Source of the DNA: Crocodylus rhombifer
Lineage: Eukaryota > Chordata > Crocodylia > Crocodylidae
Length of the DNA stretch: 64,000 bases
Assembly (NCBI GenBank): GCA_038503035.1
Contig: JAVSML010024622.1
Location: 919,097-983,096, forward strand
Reading direction: 5' to 3'
Shown in pieces: positions 33,350 through 45,323 of this stretch. The translations under genes and the position numbers were made by a program. The first letter of the stretch is position 1. Each line of letters opens with the position of its first letter. Under the pieces are notes generated by a model. That model was not told the DNA's origin, ran no database searches, and was given only the letters and a program-made list of their open reading frames with translations.

Positions 33350-36170
33350 GATAGATGCAGTAAATTCATGCCATAATAGCTGGAGTAGCTAGTGACGGTT
33401 TTCCTGTAACATCATATTCCAATGGCCTTGGTGTTAAGTAAGCCAAATTCATCCTTGGTCTTATTTAGTGCCAGGGAAGAATTTGGCCTTGTGTGTGCTT
33501 TTGCTTATTTATACATACTTCTTTGTGGGAAGTGCCTTCTCTCTTTGTGGTTAGTTGGGGTGACTTTCATCCAGGAAACCCTGCCACTGTCAGCCCCAAG
33601 CTCAGAGTCTTTTTGTCTACAGTTCTCCAGTGAGCTCCGATTACTTTGAGGGAAATGTCTCTTCTGGGGTCTCAGCCAAGCTGAATTACTTTTCCCTTCC
33701 ACCATACACATGGACTCCCTCATCATGTTCAGTTCAATCAAGCGTTTCTTCTCTGCTTCACCCATTGTATCTTGGGAGGTGTGTGTTTCTCTTAGGCAGA
33801 ATTCCTGTTAAAAGAAAGCAAAGGCATCCTTGTGCACTGAAGTGCATTCTCCCATAGATAAGGGATACAGCTGTGTGGTTGCTACAGAAGTGAAATTTAA
33901 GATGTGTTGCTAACAGCAAACAGGGAACATGAATCTCATCTTGCTTTCCAGGGTGTATATCCCTGAGCTGCAAAGCCAGTGGAGTAACAACAGTATAACA
34001 CGTATTGGAACCCCTTGTATTTTCTTCAGGTGAAGATTTAAATGCTGCCTTTGTATGGACCTATAAAGATCTCTAGAATTTTAGCAAGAATTATACACAC
34101 TCATATTCAGGAACTAAACCAAATTTTGTACTAAACCAAGTTTAGATTAAAATCTTTAGATAAAGTTTTTCAGAATAATTGAAGTGATCTGGAAGTCTTA
34201 GCCTTAGCCTGTACTTTGTGGTACAGGCATACTAGTGTCTTATACTGACAAAATGTTCAGAATCTGTTTCTTCTTATGCTAAAAAACCTCCACTTCTGCT
34301 GGCATGGACTTTTTCAGCCCCCACCTCAAATATTATACAGCTAAAAGCATGGTTAGCTTAGTCAGTGCAACTATATACTAGAAGGGTTTGCTTATCAGAG
34401 CTGTATTGATAGAAGTTATTGCAGACTCCATATACATTTCATAGTTTCATAGTTAGTAGGGTCGGAAGGCACCTGAGCAGATCATCAAGTCTGACACCCT
34501 GCCATGGCTTTTATGTTCCTGCATAAAAGTTTGTAATATACACCTGACCTAATCACTTTGAGGCTTAGGCTCCTAAGTCACTTAAGCACTTCGGAAAAAT
34601 TAACCCTGCATCTGTCTTTCTAGATGAAAACCAGACATAAACCTATTATACTGGAGGTTTTGTTTTTCTAGGAACAAATAAAAATTCTAAGGACCTGAAT
34701 TTGACCTAAGTTATGGTGAAATAGTTAAAAAAAAGTCCTTTATAGAAGTCAGTGGGTTTGGACTAGTGTAAAACAAGTGCAGTTAATTAGCATGTTGGCC
34801 AGCATCCTCTTGTATTCTTGATTTTAAAAAACTCACATACACACACACATACACACACACACTTTGTTATGAATCAGAATTCCTTTGGGTATCCTCCAAT
34901 AGCCACTAAAAATTTAAGGTGTTGGCAAACATCATTGCAAGACTCATTTCCTAAAGTATTTGGGGAAAACAAACATAGCTCCAGAGAATTAATTTTGGGG
35001 CACACTTTTGAAAAATTATTTTAGTGGCAATAACTACCTACATTAAAATAGGATGAGGGCACCAAAGCTTAGATTCCTTACTCTAGTGAAAATTTGAATG
35101 AATAAAAGGTGTGGGATAACTTAAGATGTATTGCAAAGAACATGGTTTGTCCTATCAACAAGATATTTTATTATGAGAACTATTTACAAAGCCCACATCC
35201 AGTTCAAAAGTATTTGGTGAATGTTTTGTGATCTTTTCAAGAAGACAATTTAATATTTCTACTATCATAAGTTTAGTAAAAATGATTCCCATATTTTCTT
35301 CAAGCTTTTAACAACAGGGTCTGTTTTTTTTATTGTGTATTTATAGAGTACCTAGCACAATGATAGCTCAATCCATGACTGGAACTATTAGATATACTGG
35401 AATGATAAGTAATGATAGGGAAGGTTTGGAAGTGGTAGTCTTTTAACGGAGATAATAATCTTAACTGTCTAAAAACACTACACACCTGAGCCCCAGCAGT
35501 GATGTCTTCTCTGGGGAGGAAGATCTGTGCATGTGACACCCACGTTGCAGTGGCAGAGAATCTTTTGCCCAAGATTCTTGGAACACGGGCCAGTATTGCC
35601 TAGCAACTATGTAACTGATCATACTCATGTCACAATAGATAGCTGCATAAACCTATTATACTGCTCATTCACACCTGAATTGGCTGTGGTTGCCAGGTAG
35701 GAAAAGCTTTTCTTATTTCTGCCTGGAAGCTCAGAGTCAAATCCTGTCATTCAAATTAAAATCACTGCAGAGCTTGGAACCTGTATCATCACAAGGAGAT
35801 AGTTTAGGGACCCACACTGAGACTGCTGGGTTGCAGGGGTGGGGAGGGAGTGTATAATATGGAGAAAGATGGTTGGACTACTAGATTGGTTGTTGGAGAC
35901 ATGTACAAGCTAAGTGCACCTGATGGGGGAAGCTGAAACCAAGAGAATTACTGTAGCCTAGAGGATATGCTGCTGCTGCTGCTCCCCTGAGGTGAAGTGG
36001 TGGGCTACAGGCAGCATTCCCATCTGTGGACCTTTGTATAGTTATCATATACAGTCCCCATGCACAAGCCAAATTTAGATCAGAAGAAAGAGTCCATGAG
36101 GTTGCTCGTAAACATACTACCTTGCATTTCATTTAACATATTTTAACAGTTTAGGTCTGGCTCTGGCGCA
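33350..36170. other. No gene recognised; small CR1 tail and CA repeat
   Basis: A short minus-oriented CR1 3' fragment lies at about 34,437-34,510 (tttcatagtttcatag … ggtcggaaggcacctgagcag). A (CA)n run lies at 34,833-34,862. The remainder is AT-rich without supportable features. Confidence 0.5.
34833..34862. repeat. (CA)n microsatellite
   Basis: About 15 CA or TA units in a row, interrupted by catac. Confidence 0.9.
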
Positions 36171-39100
36171 AGATGCACAGACGGAAGCTCGTTGTGTTCC
36201 CGTGAGCCCTGGACTCCCAGCAAACGCTCAGTAGACCCTGACCCTGACCCTCAGCACAGCTGGGAGGTAGGTGGGGCCTGCAGCGGGTGGGTGCTAGACA
36301 GTTGTGAGAGGCAGCTGGGAGGAGCCAAGGAGGGTTATGTCCCCACCCAGCTGCTACTTAGCCCAGCCCCCCAGGGAGCCATGCGAACAGAGCTGCACAA
36401 ACAGGCGCACTCTGGGCCTGGTGTGGGAATTAGCGTGGGAGGACAAGCAGGAGGAGCACAAGGATCTAGGCGGTGAGCTTGAAAAGAAGGGCTAGCACAG
36501 GAGTAACCCAGACTACTACCTGTACCACAGTGGGGACACACCGCACCCTGAAGATCCCCCCTGTGACTGCCACCCCCCTAGTACCTCTGAGGCCTCCACC
36601 CAGATGGCACCCATGGTTCCAGCCTCCACTCAGATGGGACCCCTGGCTCTCGACTGTGGGGGGCTGCCTGGCATGACTGCAAGCACCTGGGATCAGGAGC
36701 AATGACACCTCCCCTTGTGAGTTTTGCTCCACATTGGAGTCTCTGGAGTCCATAGGGGAGCTCCAGATGGCAGTGCAGAGGTTGTGTGCCATCAAGGGAT
36801 GGCAAAAAGGATATAGATTCCTGTTGCTAGGCTCTTTGCCTGAAGAATGAAGAGGGAAGAGCAAAGATGGCTGGCAGGACAAGGGTGGACAAGAGGAGCT
36901 CCTGTGAAGTCCAGCCATGGGTCACTTGGATGAAGGTTGTCTCCAACCCCAAGGAATGCTGCGCCAGGGTCACCACCCCCCTTGATCTTTACAACAGGTA
37001 TGAACTCCTTGCAGCACCAGTAGAGCCAGCAGAACCACCAGCTCCTGCACCTGAGGAAGAAAGGCAGCCAGCAACCACCCCTAAGAAGAGTAGTCATCTT
37101 GGGAAACTCGTTCTTGAGGGGGACAGAGGGAGTGATCTGCTGCCCTGACCCCTAGCTCATGAGGTCTGCGCCCCAGAGGCCCATATCCAGGATGCAGCTG
37201 AAAGGATCCTGAAACTTATCTGGCCCTCCAACCACTACCCCATGTTCCTTATCCTTTGGGGCATGAATAACATGACTTGGAGCAATTCCAGTTAGGTTAT
37301 GAGTGACTACAGGGCTCTGGGAGCAGGGCTTAGAGGGTTGGAAGCACAGGTAGTTTTCTCCTCAATCCTTCCAATCACGGGTCATGGGCATAGGAGGAGA
37401 GATGAATTGGAGAAGTAAACAGAAGACTGTGGCACTGGTGCCATCGCGAAGACTTTGGCTTCTCTGACAACAGTCCTACACTTCAGAGAGAAAGGCAGCG
37501 GTTAGTTGGGAAGGGATGGCTTCCACTTCACTCCAGTGGGGAAGAAGCTCTTCTCAGCCAGAATGGTTGACCTGCTTGACCAGGCTTTAAACTACATTCG
37601 CCAGGGGATGGGTGGACAACCACCAGTTCAAGCCCACCAAGCAAAAACCACAAAATCAGCAGGTCAGGCTGTACAAGGGAACTCACTCCTACCCCAGCTC
37701 AGGGATGGGACTCTTCTAGGAGTGCAGGGAAGTCTAGGGCTTCCAATGGCAGGCTTACTTGCCTGTGCACAAATGCCAGGAGCCTGGGGAATAAACAGGA
37801 GGGACTGGTCTCTCTGCTAAACAGATATCAATACAATCTCATAGGGATAACAGAGACCTGGTGGGACTCCATTTATGACTGGACACCAGGTATAGATGGC
37901 TACCTGGTATAGGAGGGAACATGTTGCAAGAAAGGGCAGAGGTGTAGCTCTCTGTGTGAAGGAGCAGTATACTTCCCTACAAGCAGAGATTGGCATCCAA
38001 GGAGGGTGACTTGAGGCCCTTTGAGTTAGAATATGGGGGGGAATGTAGTGAAGAAGGTATAATGATAGGAGTCTACTATAGAGCTCCTAATTAGGAGCAA
38101 GAGCTTGACCACAAATTTGCTAGGGAACTGGCAGAGGCTGCACGCTGCCAGTGCATGGCTGTCACGGGCAACTTCAGCTACCTGACATCTCATGGGAAGA
38201 GCACTCAGCCAAATCTCTTCAGTCTTGAAGCTTCCTCACTTGCACTGATGAGCTCTACTTGTGTCATGAAGTCTATAGGCCAACAAGAAGTAAGGTGCTG
38301 GACCTGGTACTGGTCAAAGGAGATGATCTAGTGAGTGACCTGAGAATCAAAGGGAAACTGGGAGACAGTGACCATGAGTTGATCACTTTATTTATCTGTC
38401 ACAAATCTGGCAAATCAGTCAGCAATGCAGAAATCCTCAACTTTAGGAAAACTAACTTTTACAAGCTCAGGAGGATAGTTGTTGAGGCCCTGATCTGACA
38501 GGGAAGGGAGTCCACGATGAATGGTTGCTCCTTGACGCAATCTTTGAAGCACATGGGAAATCCATTCCAGCCCATAGGAAAGGGAGCAAAATGGCTGGGT
38601 GATCTCCTTGGCTCAGTAGTGAACTCATGGACTTCCTGTACCTAAAGATGATAATAAAGGATAGAAGGCAGGAAACACCACTAAGGAAGAGTATTCAGCA
38701 CTGGCCTGCACCTGGAGGGAGTGAACTAAGAAAGCCAAGGCTGAAACCAAACTCAGACTGGCTATAGGAATCAAGGACACTAAAAAGTCCTTCAGATATG
38801 TGGGAAGTCAGAAAAAAACAACTGACTAGACATCAGGAGGCGCTACTTCACTGTTAGGGGGGCTAGAATCTGGAACCAACTTCCAAGCGAAGTGGTGCTG
38901 GCTGCTACCCTGGGGGTCTTTAAGTTGAGGCTAGATGAACATCTTGCTGGGGTCGTTTGACCCCAGTACTTTTTCCTGCCAAGGCGGGGGGTCGGACTTG
39001 ATGATCTGCTCAGGTCCCTTCCGACCCTACAAACTATGAAACTCTGAAACTAAGGGCAACATTGGACCCTTACTAAACCAAATGAGGCAGCTGATAAGCA

Positions 39101-40794
39101 ACACCCCAGAAAAAGCCAATCTCCTTAACAATTACTTTTCAGCAGTCTTCCACCAGCCCAAGGAGATGACCGTGCCTGACAAGATGCAGGATTACCAGGG
39201 TGACAGCAAACATACACATACCATTGGTGCAGATCTTGTGAGGGAACACCTTGAGAGGCTGGACATCTGCAAATCAGCTGTCCCAGATAGAATGCACCCA
39301 AGAGTGCTAAAGGAACTGCCTGACATCATATCGCAGCCAATGGTGAGGATATTTGACAACTCGTGGTGCTCAGGTGAGGTACCTGAAGATTGGAAGAGAG
39401 CCAATGTGGTGCCTATCTTCAAGAAAGGGAGGAAGGAAGATCTAGGAAACTACAGGCCAATTAGTTTGACCTCAATCCCTGGAAAGATATTGGAAAAAAT
39501 CATCAAAGAAACTATTAACAACAGGATAACAGAAGGCAACATTCTGTAAAATAGCCAACATGGTTTCATTGCAGATAGGTCCTGCCTGACCAATCTTATT
39601 TGCATCTATGACCAGGTGACACATCACCTGGACAAAGGAAAAGAGGTTGATATCATATATTTGGACTTCAAAAAAGACTTTGACCTGGTGTCCCACGATG
39701 TCCTCGTGGTAAAATTGGGGCACTGCGGCCTCAACAACCTTACGGTCTGATGGCTGGGGAACTGGCTCCGTGGTCGGATCCAGAGAGTGACAGTGGAACT
39801 GAGTCAGCATGATGCATGGTGACCAGTGGGATCCCCCAGGGCTCCATTCTCAGACCTGCTCTCTTTAACGTATTTATAAATGATCTGGACTCTGGTGTCA
39901 GAAGTGGACCGGCTAAGTTCGCTGATGACACCAAATTATGGGGAACTATGGTCACACTAGAAGATAGGTTGGCAATTCAGGTTGACCTTGACAGGCTTGC
40001 AGGGTGGGCGGATCAAAACCTGATGGCATTCAACATGGAGAAATGCAAGGTGCTTCACCTCAGGAGAAAAAACCCACATCATATTTATAGGCTCGGTCAT
40101 GCTACATTTGCTAGCACCACCACTGAAAAGGATGTGGGGTCATGATTGACCACAAGATAAACATGAGCCACCAGTGTGATGCTGCATCCGGCAGAGCAAA
40201 CAAAACTCTGGCTTGCATCTACTGATGCATCTCAACAAGACTCAGGAAGCCATTCTCCCGCTTTACTTGGCCTTGGTGAGGCCACAACTGCATCCAGTTC
40301 TGGGCTCCGCAATTCAGAAAGAATGAGGAGAAGCTTGAAACAGTCTAGAGGGGAGCCACACGCATGATTAGAGGACAAGAGAGCAGGCCTTATGAGGAAA
40401 GGCTGAGAGCCCTGGGACTCTTTGGCTTGGAAAAGCATAGGCTCAGGAGTGACTTGGTAGAGCCTATAAGTACATGTGGAGTATGCATTAGGAACTTGGA
40501 GAACATCTGTTCACCAGGGCACCCCAAGGGAAGACAAGGTCCAGTGGTCACAAACTCCTAGAAGACCATTTTAGGTTGGACTTAACTTTTTTACTGTCTG
40601 GGTCCCCAGGGCGTAGAATAGACTCCCCCCAGGGGTGGTGCAAGCATCTACTCTGGACACGTTCAAGAAACACTTAGATGCTTATTGTTCTGGGATCATT
40701 TGACCACAGTTGACTTCCTGCCCCTTGGGCAGGGGCTGGACCCAATGATCTTGCGAGGTCCCTTCCAGCCCTAATGTCTATGAAATCTATGAAA
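36171..40794 (+). mobile_element. Near full-length CR1 LINE, decayed
   Basis: A plus-strand CR1 with recognisable 5' region, ORF1 and ORF2. ORF1 remnants are near 36,850-37,150 and 37,506-37,820 (GRDGFHFTPVGKKLFSARMV, as in the CR1 ORF1 esterase-like end). Endonuclease pieces run 37,780-38,500 (ITETWWDS; GVYYRAP; DSDHELITLF). RT starts at 39,082 (MHPRVLKELPDI, DWKRANVVPIFKKGRK, YRPISLTSIPGK, FADDTKLWG) and the tail ends ctatgaaatctatgaaaa near 40,794. It carries many stops and frameshifts and a nested CR1 tail at 38,822-39,051. The 5' limit is approximate. Confidence 0.85.
38822..39051 (+). mobile_element. CR1 3' fragment nested in a CR1
   Basis: About 230 bp of a different CR1 tail (gacatcaggaggcgctacttc … ccttccgaccctacaaactatgaaactctgaaac) interrupts the host CR1 between its YVGSQKK segment and the following GNIGPLLNQM-like segment. 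Only the 3' end was copied in, as is common for CR1. The host frame can be followed on both sides. Confidence 0.85.
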
Positions 40795-41537
40795 ACGTCA
40801 CTTAGCATCTAGTGCGGACAGTGATCATCCAATTTAGAAAGTTGGTTAGTTGCCTGAATTCTAGAAATGCCTTTTCTGCCACTTAGATAAGCTCACAGAG
40901 GTGTCTGAGCAGACAAGGCAGCTGGGACTGAAGCAAAAAACCTATTTGAGATGTTCCAATGTGGGACCAATACTGTGTTCAGGTGCAACCTAAACTGTCA
41001 CTTCTTCTCTGGGCCCTAGAAAGGCTCCACTCCCTCTCCCCAGGAGAGTTTCTTGGAAGGTAGAGAAGTTGGCTACTTTTCTTACTCAACTGCAGTTCCC
41101 CTTATAGGTTAAGATTTCTAATGAAAGTGTTCCTGAATCTTGCTAAAAGCAGGGCAGGGGCAGGAACTGGAAGATGTATTTAAAAAAACAACAACAAAAC
41201 TTCTCAGCTGGCTCAAACTATGACTTTTTTAGTAGAAATTTCATTACTGCCAATTGGGCTGAAATTGAATTTCCTTCAGTCAAAATGGCCCTTAGGGCTT
41301 CCACAGAGCATCCAAGGGACTCCTAGCATAGATGGCAATCAACTCCCTCTGTTTTCAAGAACCAAGAAGCCAAGTTGACATAAGGGCAGATGGCAATGAG
41401 GATGATCAAGAGGCATAGACAGGAGGGAGGGATGTGGGGTGCTGGCAGTCACAGAAAGAACTGTTAACCCTTCTTCTAATCTTCCCTTCAAGGCATTAGC
41501 ATGCCCAGAGTTTCTGGGAGGAAGGAAAAACGCATCC
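40795..41537. other. No gene recognised
   Basis: Unassigned sequence between two CR1 copies. No supportable ORF, RNA or element. Confidence 0.45.
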
Positions 41538-42080
41538 ATAGATTTCATAGACATTAGGGCTGGAAGGGACCTCGGAAGATCATCAAGTCCAGCCTCCTGC
41601 CTGAAGGGCAGGAAGTCAGCTGGGGTCATCGGATCCCAGGAAGATAAGCATCCAATTTACTCTTGAAGGTGTTCAATGTAGGTGCTTGAACTACCTCCAA
41701 TGGCAGGCTGTTCCAGACCTTGGGGGCTCAGACAGTAAAGAAATTCTTCCTTATGTCCAGCCCGAAATGGTCTTGCAGTAGTTTATGACTGTTCGACCTC
41801 GTCATCCCTTGGGGCGCTCTGGTGAACAAACATTTCCCCAGATCCTGATGATCACCCCTGATAAACTTATAGGTGGCCATCAGATCACCCCTGAGCCTGC
41901 GCTTTTCCAGGCTAAAGAGCCCCATGGCTCTCAGTCTGTCGTCATAAGGTCTGTTTTCCTGACCTCTGATCATGTCTGTGGCTCTTCTCTGGACTTTCTC
42001 AAGCTTCTCCAGATCCTTTTTGAATTGTGGAGCCCAAAACTGGATGCAGTTGGATGGCCAGCTGTGGCCTCACCAAGGCT
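41538..42080 (-). mobile_element. CR1 3' fragment, minus strand
   Basis: The tail (catagatttcatagacatt on the plus strand at 41,538) is followed, on the minus strand, by the CR1 C-terminal segment MIRGQENRPYDDRLRAMGLF and RIRKNFFTV-like sequence. The element stops within the LVRPQL region near 42,080. ERV copy 2 begins 28 bp further on. Confidence 0.88.
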
Positions 42081-42108
42081 GATGACCTCCATCTATCACT
42101 ATATGCTC

Positions 42109-42184
42109 TGTTGGTGTCACTGGGCATAACCCCAGGTAACTCAGAGGGATGGAAGACCACGAGCGTCGAGGAAGTCCTTCTGCT
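42109..42184 (+). repeat. 5' LTR remnant of ERV copy 2
   Basis: The first 76 bp of U3 (TGTTGGTGTCACTGGG…) end at TGCT, shared with the pol side of the junction. No TATA box or polyadenylation signal is left in it. Confidence 0.93.
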
Positions 42185-43852
42185 GATTGTGAGTGGTACA
42201 CTGATGACAGTAGCATTGTTGTAGAAGGGCAAAGGAGGGCAGGTTATGCTGTTGTGGCCCTCTATGATGTTGCTGAGGCCAAGGGTTTGCCCGCCGGAAC
42301 ATCTGCTCAACTTGCTGAACTGGTGGCCCTGACCCGGGCGCTAGAACTGTCAAAAGGGAAATGGGTCAACATCTATACCGACTCTAGGTATGCTTTTGGA
42401 GTACTGCATGCCCATGCTGGCCTATGGAAACAAAGGGGACTGCTGACAGCCCAAGGCTCCCCAGTGAAGTATGGACCCCAAATTCTCCAACTCCTGGAAG
42501 CTGTTCAACTTCCCTCAGCAGTGACAGTAATGCACTGTAAGGCGCATCAGAAACAGGATCAAGACATAGCCAGGGGTAACGCCTGGGCGGACAGAGAAGC
42601 TAAAAATGTTGCCACCCTGAGGACGCCGAGACCTGCTGACACCCATATGCATGCCCTCATTCCATCAGTGGGGGAGCTCCCGGATCCCCAGTACTCGTAT
42701 GAAGAAAAAGAACTAGCTGATAAGCTTGGTCTCCAAGAAAAGAAGGGATGGCTCTGCTCTACGGACGGGAGGATCCTCCTACCAAAGAGCCTGACCAAGT
42801 CGGTGTTACAACGGCTACATCAAACTACTCACACTGGAAGAGAAGCTCTCACTCAGTTAGTGAACAAATATTTTCTAACCTCTGGACTTCGACCTCTGGC
42901 CTCCCAGATACAGGCCAGCTGTTCGATTTGTCAAAAGAATAACTCTCGACCCAGTTTCTCAGCACCTCCAGCCACTTTGGAACCTACCCCAGGCCCAGGA
43001 CTGGTTTGGCAAATAGATTTTACTGAGTTCCCCCGAACTCAAGGATTTAAGTATCTCCTCGTTATAGTAGATCGATTCAGCGGATGGCCTGAAGCCTTTC
43101 CGTGTCGCAATTGTACAGCCAAGACTGTCGCTCTAAAATTCGTCCGGGAAGTTATTCCCCGCTTCGGACTTCCCCAGTGGATGGAATCTGACAATGGAAC
43201 ACATTTCACTTCAGAGATCATCCAAAACATCTCAGATGCCTTACAGATCCCCTGGAAACTCCATACTCCATGGCGACCACAGGCTAGTGATGTAGTAGAA
43301 CATACAAATCAGACCCTCAAGCATCATCTATCAAAGATCTGCCAGGAGGCCTCTCTGCGATGGCCCGATGCTTTGCCCCTTGCTCTGCTTCGCATCCGTG
43401 CCCTCCCCAAGGGAAGATTAGGGCTTAGCCCCTTTGAAATTATGTTTGGAAGGGCATGGCCTATGAACGGGACGCCAGTTCTAGCACGGGAGTGGGAAAT
43501 AGGATGTAATATTTTGTCACAGTATATGTGCTCTCTATCTGCTGTTCTTTCTTCTCTCCATAGGTACACTAAAGACTTGCAGCCTCTTCCGCTGGATGCT
43601 CCAGTCCACTCGTTACAGCCAGGGGATTCTGTGCTCGTTCGTACCTGGAAGGATGAGCCCCTCCAAGAGAAGTGGAAAGGACCTCACACTGTCCTACTAG
43701 TTTCCCACACAGCAGCAAAGGTCGACGGACACAAGAACTGGATTCATCACTCTTATCTGAAACTGGTGCCTACTCCACCCGCGGAACAGTGGACCATCCA
43801 GCCCACCGACAACCTTGGACTAAAGTTGCTATTTAAAAGGGGAAAAGTTTAG
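42149..43852 (+). CDS. LTR-initiated RNase H-integrase ORF, 567 aa
   Basis: A stop-free frame whose ATG and first about 10 codons are U3 LTR sequence, fused in frame by the deletion to pol. RNase H residues are all visible (YTDDSS, AELVALTRALE, NIYTDSRYAFG, GNAWADREAK). Integrase has the zinc motif (HQTTHTG … CSICQK), the D,D-35-E core (WQIDFTEF, MESDNGTHF, VVEHTNQTLK) and the C-terminal SH3-like part (GDSVLVRTWKDEP … WKGPHTVLL). It lacks RT. No promoter is visible upstream, so expression is doubtful. It may simply be a young remnant. Confidence 0.85.
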   Translation: MEDHERRGSPSADCEWYTDDSSIVVEGQRRAGYAVVALYDVAEAKGLPAGTSAQLAELVALTRALELSKGKWVNIYTDSRYAFGVLHAHAGLWKQRGLLTAQGSPVKYGPQILQLLEAVQLPSAVTVMHCKAHQKQDQDIARGNAWADREAKNVATLRTPRPADTHMHALIPSVGELPDPQYSYEEKELADKLGLQEKKGWLCSTDGRILLPKSLTKSVLQRLHQTTHTGREALTQLVNKYFLTSGLRPLASQIQASCSICQKNNSRPSFSAPPATLEPTPGPGLVWQIDFTEFPRTQGFKYLLVIVDRFSGWPEAFPCRNCTAKTVALKFVREVIPRFGLPQWMESDNGTHFTSEIIQNISDALQIPWKLHTPWRPQASDVVEHTNQTLKHHLSKICQEASLRWPDALPLALLRIRALPKGRLGLSPFEIMFGRAWPMNGTPVLAREWEIGCNILSQYMCSLSAVLSSLHRYTKDLQPLPLDAPVHSLQPGDSVLVRTWKDEPLQEKWKGPHTVLLVSHTAAKVDGHKNWIHHSYLKLVPTPPAEQWTIQPTDNLGLKLLFKRGKV

Positions 43853-43862
43853 AATTAACAGT

Positions 43863-45303
43863 ATGAATTCTAGTTTAAGTTTCAAGACTACTGTAGCATT
43901 TTCCCTTTTCGTTGTAGGCTTTCTTTCCTGCTACCTTCTACTGCATTCTCTTTACATGCAGGGTGGGGAGGGGACCCAACAGACTTCATTACAAACACCT
44001 ACGAAGCATTGAAGGTTACTTTTGCCAGTGAGTTTAACCTATCTAACTGTTGGATATGTTCCCAAATCCCTTATCACGCTACAGGACTCCCATGGCGAGC
44101 CATTCCTAGTAACTGGTCAGATATCTGTCAGGAAGAAATAGCCATTAATATCATGACTCTATCTTTAACCCCTCAGCATACCCCTCCATACCTGGAATCG
44201 CTCCTGGGCGACCACACTTAGCTAACAACTGTACCAAAGAGGCTCCTTTTAGTCTGTCTAATTCCTCATGGAAGCCAGAGTGGAATGACTCCTATATCCC
44301 CCAGCCTATCCGCTTACGTTCAGTTCTCCCTGGGCTGCTTTGTTATGCTCAAAATGAAACCACGAACCATACCTGGTTCGCCGGCAATAGTTCATGCCTA
44401 TATTATCTCTCTCCTAATCAAAACATATCCATGCCTTTGTATAATAGCTCTGGTTGTGACACCGGTGAAGGCTTGTTTTTCTTTACTCCAGATCAATCCA
44501 GTCGAATGCGAGAAGGGCTTAATGGAATGGTGGGAAATGGGGAAACTTTTTGGATTTGTGGTACCTTGGCCTACAAATGGCTACCTGATGGCTGGTATGG
44601 AAGTTGCTACATAGGGTTTCTTGCCCCTCCCCTTTGAGTTTTAACCCACCTCCCACCTGGCTGCCCAAGACGCCAAAGATCCCTCTATGCAACTCCGCCA
44701 CCTCTTAGTGAGGGAGACCAATTTGGCACGATCCTTCTCCCGGCGTATGGAGTAGGCCGGTTAGCCAAGCTGTATCGTCAACTTTCTGTGTTTCTTACAA
44801 AATTCGCCAATGACACTTTAGCTATTGAAAAGAGCCTTAACTCCGAGATTTATCAACTTTGTTTATTATCTCTTCAAAACCGTCAGGCTCTAGATTATGT
44901 TTTAGCATCTCAGGGCGGGGTATGTGCTCTAATTGGGAACGAATGTTGTACTTATATCCCAGAAAATTCCCAAGATATTAACAAACACATTTTGTCGGCC
45001 GAACAGGCTTTTGAGCAGTGGAAAAATCAGGAACGTGAACCCACTGTTTTTGATTCTCTCTGGAGCTGGTTGCCCAACCTCGGAGGCCTAGGAACAGGCA
45101 TCCTTCACCTCCTGGTCACCGGTGTTGTGTTGTGTTTAATTACTCTCCTCTTATTTACGTGCTGTAATGCCCTCCTGCGCAAAGTCTGTGCATCCCCCTC
45201 CCTGAGCGCTTCACTATACCCCTGCATTGAAGATCCCAGTCCTCAAACACTCAATCACTTTTTATCTTCAGAATATGAGAAAACTCAGCCAAAACTTTGT
45301 TGA
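43863..45303 (+). pseudogene. env: ERV copy 2 envelope, broken
   Basis: Colinear with the env of copy 1. The frame is lost within the signal peptide near 43,920 by a single-base difference in a T/C run, changes again near 44,140, and has an in-frame TGA at 44,636-44,638 before the RRQR cleavage site. The TM half is open from 44,788 to the end, with CX6CC and the transmembrane helix. No functional envelope can be made. Confidence 0.92.
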
Positions 45304-45310
45304 GTATTCT

Positions 45311-45323
45311 CAAAGGGGGGAGT
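45311..45323 (+). promoter_or_regulatory. Polypurine tract of ERV copy 2
   Basis: AAAGGGGGGAGT lies directly upstream of the 3' LTR. Confidence 0.85.

Noticed and set aside
42109..42184. Solo LTR fragment unrelated to the following pol
   Set aside because: Matching GCTC duplications flank 42,109 and 45,789, so the fragment and the downstream sequence are one deleted provirus.
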